DNA from: Isoetes taiwanensis
Taxonomy: Eukaryota; Streptophyta; Lycopodiopsida; Isoetales; Isoetaceae
NCBI GenBank assembly: GCA_021234155.1
Contig: JAJEKV010000323.1
Span: forward strand, 252,001 to 316,000
DNA length: 64,000 nt
Reading direction: 5' to 3'
Shown here: piece after piece, positions 55,569-64,000 of the stretch
Layout of the letters: each line of letters opens with the position of its first letter
How positions within the stretch are numbered: position 1 is the first letter of the stretch
Made by a program: the position numbers and the translations under genes
Notes under the pieces: model-generated
The model's database searches: none
What the model was told of the DNA's origin: nothing
Seen by the model: the letters and a program-made list of their open reading frames with translations, nothing else

Positions 55569-55970
55569 CGCGAGATGTAGCAGAGAAGGGTCTACTATCC
55601 GTGCCATGTGGCATCCAATTGAATCTAGTATATTGATTCGAAAGGTTAGAATCTTAGTTCTTCTACAACTAGATTTTGTATTTTTTGCCTTAATCCTCTT
55701 GCTTCTCGCGAGATGTGGAAGAGAAGAGTATGTAATTCTTGCCACATGGCCAATTGGACATATTATATTGATCTGAAAGATTAGAATCTTAGTTTTTCTG
55801 CAGCTAAAATTTGTATTTTTTCATTAATCCTCGTGCGTAGCATGAGATGTGGCAGAGAAGGGTATGTTATTCTTGCCAAATTGCCTCTAATTAGACCTAA
55901 TATATTGATTTGATAAGTTATAATCTTAGTGTTCTGCAACTAAATTTTCTAGTTTTGCATTAGTCCTAAG
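55569..55970. repeat. Three-copy tandem repeat of about 135 bp
   Basis: Copies begin near 55570, 55707 and 55841 with CGAGATGT(A/G)G(C/A)AGAGAAG. Each contains TTAGAATCTTAGTT or a variant, followed by CAACTA(A)ATTTT and a TTAATCCTC phrase. The copies differ by many substitutions and small indels, so the array is old. Confidence 0.85.
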
Positions 55971-56019
55971 CATCTAACAATGCCCTTCGCATCCACATCT
56001 ATGCTTTGCCCTAATCCCC

Positions 56020-56410
56020 AAACAGTTATGGCAACCCTCGTGGACCCCTTCCCAAGGCCTAAAGGCGGGAACCACAGCACAACTCCAGGCCCAGCCCCAA
56101 TGCCTAGTCAGACCCACAACCCAACGGTCCTCGCATGACGAGCTCCTCTGGGAGGAACACGCGGACGGCCCATCACGAAAATGGCCCAGATCAGAGAGCA
56201 AAGGCAAAGGAGAAGCCTCTTCCATGAGAAGGGAAGTCCAAACAAAGGCTTACAGATCGATGGCTGCTGCTCAGATTAGGCAGCACACGAGCATTGATGG
56301 AGAGCTGGAGACAGGTCTATACGAGAGTTGAGAGTCACACCACTCAGATTGCAGGTCTGGAAGAAGAAATACAGTCTTTAGCACCTCAAGTGCTCAAAAG
56401 GCAACTAGTG
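56020..56410 (+). mobile_element. Fragment related to the LINE 5' region at 60.66-61.0 kb
   Basis: It shares word order with the LINE: a CCCAGATCAG/CCCGATCAGC region, a stretch like CTTCCATGAGAAGG versus CCTCCATGAAGAAGG, and the exact phrase GTGCTCAAAAGGCAACT at 56390-56406 (LINE copy near 60981). The encoded piece there reads TQIAGLEEEIQSLAPQVLKR. It ends where the match stops, near 56410. This is a tentative assignment based on short matches. Confidence 0.4.
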
Positions 56411-57251
56411 GCATCGATCTTAGCCATCGAATTGACATTCTGTAAAGGGACGAGCATCTATATTATAAGTGCTCTTCATTCTTGTGGTCAGTTATCGGCG
56501 TCTTTTCATAGCAGCATCTCTTTCCTTGCCTATTGCTTCCCTCGGCAGTCGTCCTCTTCCTTCACGATTTGTCCTGCTTCTACCTCGCCATCACCACACT
56601 CCAGGCCCAGCATTTCTTCCTTGTCCTTTGGTTCCACCCGACAATCGTCTTCATGATCTTATTTGCCCTTGGTATGTCTGGTACTTCCTCACCTTCACCA
56701 CGGTCCTTTGGCAGGTACGAGTTTTATTCTTGTGACCTTAGGCTTGCTCCACTTATTTGGAAGCAATTTTGAGTTCTTTACTTTACATTCTTTGAGAGGA
56801 TGCAATCTTGCTCTTCTTATTTTTGTTAATTGGGCATGAAGCTATGGTTAATTCATGTTTACAATGTTAGTCCTCTTACATGCATATTAATTCGTGGATT
56901 TGTAAGTTTTTTGGATGATTTTTGCTCTATTTGGCTATGGACTTCCCTTGCATGCATGAATCTTAAGGGTATTGTATCAAGTTATCTAGTATCTAATCAC
57001 GTTTACATTATTTAGCTAAGATCTCTTACATGCATATTAATTTATGGATTTGTCAATTTCCTGGTTGATTCTTGCCCCTTTGGCTTTGGAATTTTCAAAT
57101 CTTGAAGTCTTCTATCAAATTCTCCTGTGGTTGAGTGGTTAACGTTTTCTGTTGTTTACCTTTAACTTAGAGATGCCTCGATTTTATCTCTTGGAAGTTT
57201 TTATCCCTTCTATGAATTTCTCTAAGTTCCAACTGTTGCGCTCAGCTCATA
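56411..57251. other. No recognised gene
   Basis: 56460-56740 is open in all three + frames for more than 70 codons each (compositional, C/T-rich), which argues against coding. 56.8-57.2 kb carries a diverged duplicated phrase (TCTTACATGCATATTAATT, near 56873 and 57020). Confidence 0.4.
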
Positions 57252-57630
57252 CACTACAAAATTACCCTTCCATAGCGACGTCTAGATGTCGTTGACACGT
57301 CGATGAATGATGACACGACGTCATTAAACAATGTCTATAACAGCGTCACGACATCGTTAAATGACGTCCAGTCGTTGATATACTCGTCGCAACCGCATCG
57401 TCGTTAAACATCCAAAAGTCATCGTTTAATGACTTCATGTATACGTGGCATCAGGTATGCCAGTGCGACGGGTTACCCACCATGCCACCTAGACGCCAGC
57501 ACGGTGCCACGCTATCGATGTCTTAAACGACATTGCTCACGTGGCAGCGCCACTCGGATGCCAACGCGAAGCCACATGCCGCCAGCTGGCGCCTACGTCA
57601 TGTCCACATGTAACGTCATTTCACCTTTAT
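57252..57630 (+). mobile_element. CACTA-like terminus with ACGTC subterminal motifs
   Basis: It begins CACTACAAAATTACCCTTCC followed by ATAGCGACGTC and a dense set of GACGTC, ACGTCG, TCGTTAAA and GTCGTT words, the layout of a CACTA (EnSpm) end with subterminal repeats. No opposite terminus or transposase was found. The sequence loses the motifs by about 57630. Confidence 0.55.
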
Positions 57631-58522
57631 TAAAAAAAAATCTTTTCAGTTAATATTTTCTTTGTTGCAAATATGATTAGTTCCACGCCTAGATCTCAAG
57701 CCTTCAAAACCACTGCATGGAATTTAAGATACAAAGAAACCGCAGATAATTATGACAGATGAAGGAGGGCAACTCAAAACAACCAAGACAAACTAAAATA
57801 TATACTGCATACTTGGTTTTACCTTTGTACGCAAAGGCTCTCCCCAGTATTCAAATCACGGCTCAGAAGCTCAAGCTCTGGAATTGTTGTTTTCCCTGTA
57901 ATTTTAAAGGTCAACTGGATATTTTTTAACATTTGGCCTCACATGTCACCAATAGCAGACTTTCATTTTCCAAACAAGACATTACATATTGCACCGTTAC
58001 ACTTAATTGATATATAAACACTGTTGTTTGTCAAATGTCCTGATGCAATTTGGCATTGGCTGGACTGCTCACATGTCCAACCATTGAAACAGTGAGAAAG
58101 AATAGGACATGAAATATATCTACATGGGAATCTATCTACATGAACTGTAGCTTGTCAACCAGCATATTGGCGATTGGCAATCTGCCAAGTAACTTGACTT
58201 GGCAAAATTAAGAAGAAATATTATAAGACTTGCATTATGTTACTTCTACCATTTGGCATCAGAAACATCCATGACTCTCACGGACATGCTTCCCACATGA
58301 CATCTATATTATACATGCCTTAATGGTCTGTTGCAACTCACATTATGAAAAGCTCTGAAAATGAAGTATACCTGCACATAAGGCATACATGTATCCCTTT
58401 AAGCAAGTGGTCTTCATATCTGTCTAATAAATTTGAACAGAAGAAACAATGTTTTTAACGACATCTTGATCACTTCATGAAATAACAATTGAAATAAAAC
58501 AAATACGAACTTAATCCTACAC
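57631..58522. other. No recognised gene
   Basis: This is where further fibrillin exons would be expected on the minus strand. One exon-like stretch (minus strand, about 57895-57825, AG acceptor and GTAAAA donor, reading TIPELELLSRDLNTGESL) is present, but its product does not resemble the fibrillin continuation as I remember it. Confidence 0.35.
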
Positions 58523-59001
58523 TTATGCTAAAATCCATTTTCCATTAAGCAATTGCAGTGCTTCTGTAGGAACAGGAGTCGGATTTTTGCTTTCCAGCTG
58601 ACTAATGAGCTCTACCACCTTTGCACGAATTTCGCTACTAGCTTTGAGGCCACGTCCAGGACCATAAAGAGAATCTATAAGTGCCCTCTTCAACCCGGAG
58701 GCAACATCATCTATAGGTTTCTCTACAGTTGTAGTTGTAGTTCCAGTTACATCCTGTTCGAGCTTAGCTGCAATATTTTCTTCCCATTCATCGTTGATAT
58801 CATCATTTGCCATAGCCGAAACTACTAGATTTCTCCAACCAAAACTAGAGCCCACTTTTCCACAACTCAAATGGGATAAAAAAAAGGTTCTTTTTGAAAT
58901 GAAATTCTACTACTTTTACATGAGAAGCCAGGCAGTCTATCATTCGTCACAGGCAAATGGGGCCTTAGCAAAGAATCCACAACTGTGGCGGATGTAGCCA
59001 T
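58523..59001 (-). pseudogene. First exon of a plastid-lipid-associated protein (fibrillin/PAP), one-base frameshift
   Basis: From ATG 59001 the frame reads MATSATVVDSLLRPHLPV and stays open to an 8-T run at about 58878-58885. The homologous frame then continues one base out of register: LSCGKVGSSFGWRNLVVSAM, then acidic MANDDINDEWEEN and the PAP motifs GLKRALIDSLYGPGRGLKAS, SEIRAKVVELISQLESKNPT and PTEALQLLNGKWILA. The PAP family carries KxxLLDxLYGTxRGLxAxxExR..ELxxxLExxNPTPxPTEAxxLLNGxWxLxYTS. Fibrillins coat plastoglobules and thylakoids.

The first ~75 residues look like a transit peptide. The exon ends in a TAA directly after WILA, where YTS is expected; no good GT donor is visible (GCATAAGT could be a GC donor). 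The later exons were not found. This is either a broken copy, or an intact gene with an assembly error in the T-run and unrecognised introns. Confidence 0.75.
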
Positions 59002-60427
59002 GGTTCCAAACTGATCAAACATGCAAGTAGCCTAAGAAGGGATAATGGAGAAACAAGGGAAGGAGGCAAGAGCGAGAGAACGAAATGGGCTAGCAATAGG
59101 AGTTAGGGCGGCAATTATAGAAGCCCGAGAAGATTAGGGAGATCATCTCAAATCCGGCAAACAGAAGCGCGAGAAAAAAACATGTCCTTCCCCAGTCAGG
59201 ATAGATTTAAATCCAACTAGTAATGGTGCTCAGCGTTGCTGGGCATAAGTTAGGAGCTTGTAAATGTTTTGGCTGAAATGAGAAAAACGTGTACTAATAA
59301 TCCAACTTTTGTAGTTTTTATAACCAAACCCCGCATTGTTGGGCTAAGCTTGGACCCTATCAATGAAACAAACGCAATGGAAACGTAGTGGGAACATGTA
59401 AAGGATTTTTAACATTAGAGAGGAATTGATAATGATCACTCAAAAATACTACCTTCATAAAAATGTGTGTTATGGGATTGTTTAAATGTCTAAATTACGC
59501 ACTATTATACACACTATTACGCATAGCCTATTACACATATAGTGCGTAATGGGGTGTGCATAATAGGGTGTGATATGGATAAGGTGCCATGTTGGATGGG
59601 CTTTTCATTTTTCTAACACATGGATTGTGTGATAGCTCGGGATGATTCTTATTATGTCGCATTTTAAGGTATAAAGCTTTATTTCATTTACCCCCCCCCC
59701 TTTTTTAAGTTGGAACTCTCAATGAATTTCTTTGGATATCTAAACAATACTATTATGGTAGAGGTAATGTTAAGCGCGTAGGCCCTTACGGGGGGTAAGG
59801 ACTGGCGAGCCAAAGAGGCGAGCCTGGTCCGCACTTCCGAAAAGGGCTCAAGCAGGCGAACATTTCCTCACGTAAAGTTCAGGGGGAAGATATTTCTTGC
59901 CACGTGGCGCCATCGTAGCCACAAAAGGTTGATTACTCCGTTATCAGCCAGCATCGGAGGAGATGAAGCCAACATCGGTGGAGAGGAAGCCATTATCTGT
60001 TATAATCTAGGCCTGAAATATGGCGAAATATCTTCCCCCTGAACTTTACGAATAAATTATGACGCCCAACATTGGGCGTAAGTTTGAAACTTATAGATAT
60101 TGCAAAAGGTGAGCATGCATTGATGGTGTTAGAAAGGATATGGCATATTTCTTCTCATGTGAAAGTGCTGATGTTTAGAAAATATTTTTTCTCATACGAT
60201 GACGGTCCTTAAATATGGTAATATCTTAAACTCAAGGCGAATGGGAAGGAAATTTAGGTTCAGTCTTGCTTTGTTTAATATTGCTTCGTTACATGTGAGT
60301 TTAAGTTTAGTTGCAAATTTTCTTAGTTAGTTATAAAATAGATAATTCATTTGCCTAAGAGCCTGCATGTCTCTTATCTTAGAGCCTATATGCCGCTTAT
60401 CTTAGAGCCTATATGCCCCTTTACGCA
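59002..60427. repeat. Intergenic with inverted repeat 59871-60050
   Basis: A perfect 26-bp inverted pair, 59871-59896 (CGTAAAGTTCAGGGGGAAGA...) and 60025-60050, encloses 128 bp that contain a 21-bp tandem pair (AGCCAGCATCGGAGGAGATGA-like). A run of C occurs at about 59692-59700. No gene seen. The pair may be a foldback element of about 180 bp; no target duplication was identified. Confidence 0.7.
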
Positions 60428-60662
60428 GCCAGAGACCCCTCAAACTTTGACACCCCCAAAACCCCCAAACCCCCAAAAGGTGCTCTGCCCGCGTTCTTGA
60501 GTCCCCAAATGGGATTCTAAGCACCTTTTACGCGAGCCAGAGACCCCTCAAACTTTGGAACCCCCAAAACCCCCAAACCCCCAAAAGGTGCTCTGCCCGC
60601 GTTTTTGAGTCCCCAAATTGGATTCTAAGCACCCTTTAAAGTAGCAGAGACCCCTCAAGATT
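60428..60662 (+). repeat. 108-bp tandem monomers, LINE 5' region
   Basis: Copies are 60428-60535 and 60536-60643, plus a partial third from 60644, each starting G(C/A)CAGAGACCCCTCAA or similar. The C-rich core (ACCCCCAAAACCCCCAAAC) is conserved. They end directly before the ATG (60671) of the LINE first ORF, as 5' UTR promoter monomers do in some LINEs. Confidence 0.85.
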
Positions 60663-60670
60663 TGGAAGTC

Positions 60671-61442
60671 ATGGCCACAGAAGATGGGCCAGCCTGGGAA
60701 ACCCAAGGCGAGGGGCCGCCACGCAAACAGTCCCGATCAGCCATCATGGACAGGGGAGAGTCATCCTCCATGAAGAAGGAGGCTCGGGCTAAGGCTAAGG
60801 CCCCCTCAGCGAGGCCAGCCCAGCCAGAAGGGATTGATTGCTCAGACCACACAGGAACTCCAACCTCGGCAGAGAATTGGAGCCACGTCAAAGCGGGAGT
60901 GGAGGCTAACAGGGCTTGTATTGAGGCTAAAGGTCCGCCCGGGCCGGCATGGCAGTGGAGATGGAGTCCTCGGCACCCCATGTGCTCAAAAGGCAACTGG
61001 TGGTCGAGAAGAACCGCATCACAGTGCGGAGACCCGACACAAAGTAGAAGATGGCCTTGGCCTGGCACGCCGGCGGGCAGGCCGGACAGAGGCCCGACAT
61101 GCGGGCCCGCCCAGACTCGTGTTCATCACCCCAGACACCATGACACGGAGAGGGAGCGCAATGCATGAGACGATGGTCCAGCGGTGTCTCGGCTTCACCG
61201 AGGTGGAGGAAGCCACCACCATGGTACGGGGCCGCAGGATGCTCTTGACCCCGGAACCATACTCCGGAATCTTGAGTACGATCCGAGTAAAGAAGCTCCT
61301 CACGGGCCTTGGTGTCTTTGGGGCTCGAGCACGCCTCTCTCGCTACCAGAGCACGGAGCTCCGGGGGTTCACGGAAGCCATCCATAAACCAGGAGGGGGT
61401 CTCCTACCGAGGTTCATAATCCGCATAAAGGTAAAAGGGTGA
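60671..61442 (+). pseudogene. LINE first ORF (gag-like), frame-broken
   Basis: It starts MATEDGPAWETQG and is basic and Pro/Ala/Arg-rich. A frame change near 61070 leads into a more ordered stretch (RLVFITPDTMTRRGSAMHET; MVQRCLGFTEVEEATTMVRG; RVKKLLTGLGVF) that ends at TGA 61440-61442. No CCHC knuckle was seen. The product of such ORFs is an RNA-binding chaperone in the LINE ribonucleoprotein. Assignment rests on position. Confidence 0.5.
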
Positions 61443-62204
61443 GATGGCGGTAGCGGCGAGGCCCGCAAGAGGCTGTGCTCCCAGAATTCCCAGAGCGAGG
61501 GCCCCGCATGGGCCGCTACTCCCACCCACGGCCTCCACGGCAGCGAGAGGACCCGCGCTGCCCCGCCTCAAGCCCACCCCGCCATCCCGGCCACCACCCC
61601 CAAGCACGAGGCCCGGCCCTCGCCCACCCACGACCCGAGCCAGCGGAGAACTCCAAAAGGCCTTGAGACGGAGGCCACAATCTGTAGTCCAGAGGCATGT
61701 CCCGAACAGGGGGAGGGAGAGTCTGCCCACAACATCGAACACACATTCTCGTCGGATGACATTCAGGGGGCAGTTCACATTTCTCGAGCGCCCGCCATGG
61801 GGCTCGGCGCGGGTCGTGGCGCATTGTCATATTGCGTGGTTGCGGATGCGTGGTGTGTGATGCCATATTGCGCCCGGGGGCAAGATGCTGAAGGGGACAT
61901 CCCCGTGCGTGGACGGGATCTCACACCCGCAGCGGGGAGGCACGAGACGGGGAGCTTGTCAGGGTCAGAGGCATTCGCCACTAAGGGGGTGCCGTAGGAT
62001 TGGTTAAGGCGGGATGCCGTGGCCCCTTGCTTACGCTTCTCCTACCACGGCCCCCCCTTCTCCTGCTCCTACTCCTGCTCCCTCCCACGACCCGCCCTCT
62101 CGGCCACATCTTTGTCTCCGCTCCATCTACTTCTCCTCGGCCCGCTGCTTCCCGTCCTCCCATGACTCAGGCTGCTCATACCATGGCTGCTGACAAATAG
62201 GAAT

Positions 62205-64000
62205 TGTGCCTCCAGGTGGTCTCATGGAATTGTCGAGGCTTCCCTTGGCAGAAGGGGGACAGTCTAAACTCCGTGGCAGCCGATATGGATCTCATCTTCC
62301 TCATGGAGACATGGGAGCATCTTTGAGCCTGAGCTACTGATCTGTAGGGTTACCAACATTTCTCGGTCTTCAATATATATGCGGAGGACGAGAGGGGTCA
62401 TGGTGGAGTGGCTAGCGAGGCAGAGGACTCGCCGACATGCTCATGGGCGCCCTCCCGGCAATTGCGGACCCCCACACTAGAAGCGGTGAGCGAGACCGGT
62501 GACTTCTCTATTATGGGATCACGTGAGGGCCGAGGTGTGCTGGCGAGACCCTCCCGCATCGTCGCTCAGGGTCAGCAACATTTCCGCGTAACCGATGGTT
62601 TGATGCGGAGTGTAAAGAACATAGCGGCAGCTCCATCACGATACGGATCCGGTACCGCTTGCAGGCCACCACGATGCATCGTGCCCATCGGAAGGGAGAC
62701 AAAGCGCGGTACCTTGCCGTGCATCGAGGAGGGAGATGTTGGCCTGCTTTGGACACTCATCCTCGAACCTTTTGGCGCCAAAGTGCTTGAAGGCCAGCCC
62801 GGACCTACGAGGGACATCACACCGAGGCGGTGGGAGCGATTATTTGCAGCAGCTCTATGACCCACCGGGGGCAGATGCGCCCATACCCCCCAGGGATGGC
62901 CCCCATTGGTTCTCGCGGAGGAGGATGTTGTGGAGGGCCTGCAACGGCGGCTAATGGGAAGGCGGTGACCTCGATGGTATCTGGGCGAGTTACTCAAATG
63001 GGCGGGGCGGCGGGTGCGATCCTCACTACCCGTTCAGCGAGCATTGCGGGGAAGGTTTCCCCGACATTGGACCTGGCGGGGTTGTTCCCATTGAAGGCGG
63101 GCAACCCACAGCTGTCCGACCAATTACCGGACGACCATGGTCGATTCGGTATTTGCCAAATTGTTGGCTGGCATTCTCGAGCAGCAGTTGACCCGGGGGA
63201 GGCGGTGAGATGTCGCGAGCCCCTCACGCATAGCGGGCTTTAGACCCGCCATTCAATGATTGACCATATCTTTTGCTGCGGGCGATTGAAGACGGTAGGA
63301 ACCATCGGCGAGGACTTGTATTGCTGCTTTGTGGACTTAGCGAAGGCTTTTGTCGGTCCCCAGGAAAAGCTATGGGCTAGGCTGCGTCAAGCGGGGGCTG
63401 CAGCTGCACTGTCGAGAATGCCATATCTGGTTTGTAGGGTAAAAAGCATGTTAGGGTGTCCCTTAAAAAGTATTATTTAGTGACCAAAAAGGTACCTAAA
63501 AAGGTAGCGGGGACTGGGTCTCGTTGGGTACCTGTATAATATCTCAATATAAGGTATGTTTTAGAACTTTTTATATATATATTGGTCTCTGATAGCATTA
63601 TCTTTACCTTAACTTCGAATATTACTATGTCCTTGACTTTTATTTTGGATTTTTGTATTAGTTTTAATGAAAAGAAAAATGAGAAAGTACCCAGTTCTGA
63701 AGTACCTAGTGTATGTACTTTTGCAGGTTCCAAAAGTGGTACACCCTAACATGCTTTTACCCTGTATGAGAGTTGTTTTGGCAGGATGCAGCCGACGGAC
63801 CAAGCATTCACCAGTAGTATCGGGGTCCGGCAGGGTTGCCCCCTCTCACCAACACTTTTTGGCCTCTACATTGATCAGTTAGAGCCCTGGCTTACTGAGC
63901 ATGGGGGGGATGGCATACAGCTTTTGGACCAGGTCATCCGCTAGCTCATCTATGCGGACGATGTTGGCCTTCTGGCCCACACCCCAGAAGCTATGCAGTC
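62205..64000 (+). pseudogene. LINE second ORF: endonuclease and reverse transcriptase, decayed
   Basis: The endonuclease N-terminus is seen at about 62210-62320 (SWNCRG, then LIFLMETWEH, the usual Asn and Glu of this family). A stretch of about 800 bases follows in shifting frames. The reverse transcriptase core continues to the window edge, including the catalytic YADD box. Stops occur even near the catalytic motifs, for example TAG just before LIYADD. It is not functional. Confidence 0.8.
63436..63763. mobile_element. MITE copy 2, inserted in the LINE reverse transcriptase
   Basis: 328 bp with the same termini as 22081-22424; the left end has one extra A (AGGGTAAAAAGCATG). It is flanked by GT on both sides. 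Removing the element and one GT makes the flanking LINE codons read on in frame (SGLYESCFGRM), which confirms both the boundaries and a 2-bp target duplication. Confidence 0.93.

Larger units (their letters stand above)
60428..64000 (+). mobile_element. LINE (non-LTR retrotransposon), decayed, runs off the window
   Basis: Elements in order: 5' monomers; a first-ORF-like region from ATG 60671 (MATEDGPAWETQGEGPPRKQ) switching frame near 61.07 kb; an apurinic endonuclease start near 62.21 kb (LQVVSWNCRGFPWQ and DLIFLMETWEH); reverse transcriptase pieces VDSVFAKLLAGILEQ, GFRPAIQ and VDLAKAF (63.14-63.35 kb); then GVRQGCPLSPTLFGLYIDQL and LIYADDVGLLAHTPEA (63.81-63.98 kb). The region has higher GC than its neighbours and many frameshifts and stops. 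The 3' end is outside the window. The MITE at 63436-63763 is inserted within the reverse transcriptase. Confidence 0.88.

Noticed and set aside
56294-56772. Overlapping ORFs of 79-120 residues in all three + frames
   Set aside because: All frames are open together because of C/T-rich composition. No domain or codon preference, and the start overlaps a LINE fragment.
57825-57895. Second fibrillin exon
   Set aside because: Splice borders are plausible, but the product does not match the PAP continuation expected after NGKWILA.
61516-61866. Long minus-strand ORFs over the GC-rich LINE
   Set aside because: Shadows of a GC-rich region. The sense strand has the LINE motifs.

Overview
The window looks like nuclear DNA of a land plant and is mostly transposable elements. 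A non-flowering lineage, perhaps a fern, is my best guess. The reasons are a plastid-type acetolactate synthase (ALS) gene split by five introns (it is normally intronless in flowering plants), a fibrillin (PAP) exon, a PPR pseudogene, and a transposase-like protein whose relatives I remember from mosses, lycophytes and charophytes. The lineage call is inference; a BLAST of the ALS exons would settle it.

Layout. 1-516 is a gypsy LTR cut by the window edge. 0.65-12.83 kb is a block with related sequence at both ends. It holds a multi-exon gene joining a coiled coil, a RING-like zinc finger and an FCP1/NIF-type HAD phosphatase domain (+ strand), a small 87-residue ORF, and a convergent transposase-like gene (- strand). 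I read it as a candidate large cargo-bearing DNA transposon, or a nest of them. 12.83-14.9 kb is a decayed PPR gene. 16.45-18.96 kb is a short LTR retrotransposon (perfect 5-bp target duplication, tRNA-Met primer site) that contains an alternating array of ten GTAA-loop hairpin units. 18.96-20.0 kb is a broken host-like coding segment. A 344-bp MITE lies at 22.1 kb.

24.78-29.62 kb is a young Ty1/copia element with one in-frame stop and a primer site matching the anticodon half of initiator tRNA-Met. It has no ordinary short target duplication; instead it sits between two identical 184-bp flanks with a filler sequence. 31.1-33.9 kb (- strand) is the intact six-exon ALS gene, the clearest functional host gene here. 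38.70-49.80 kb (- strand) is a complete but mutated Ty3/gypsy element of the Athila/Tat type with perfect GTTAG target duplications. It carries a very large extra coding region after pol and an antisense ORF with its own TATA box.

49.8-60.4 kb holds scattered fragments: a relic of the terminal region of the 0.65-12.83 kb element, an 883-bp hAT-type element with perfect 8-bp target duplication, tandem repeats, a CACTA-like terminus, and the first exon of a fibrillin gene with a one-base homopolymer frameshift. 60.4-64.0 kb is a decayed LINE with 108-bp 5' tandem monomers, interrupted inside its reverse transcriptase by a second copy of the 22.1-kb MITE. No rRNA, tRNA or CRISPR features were recognised.
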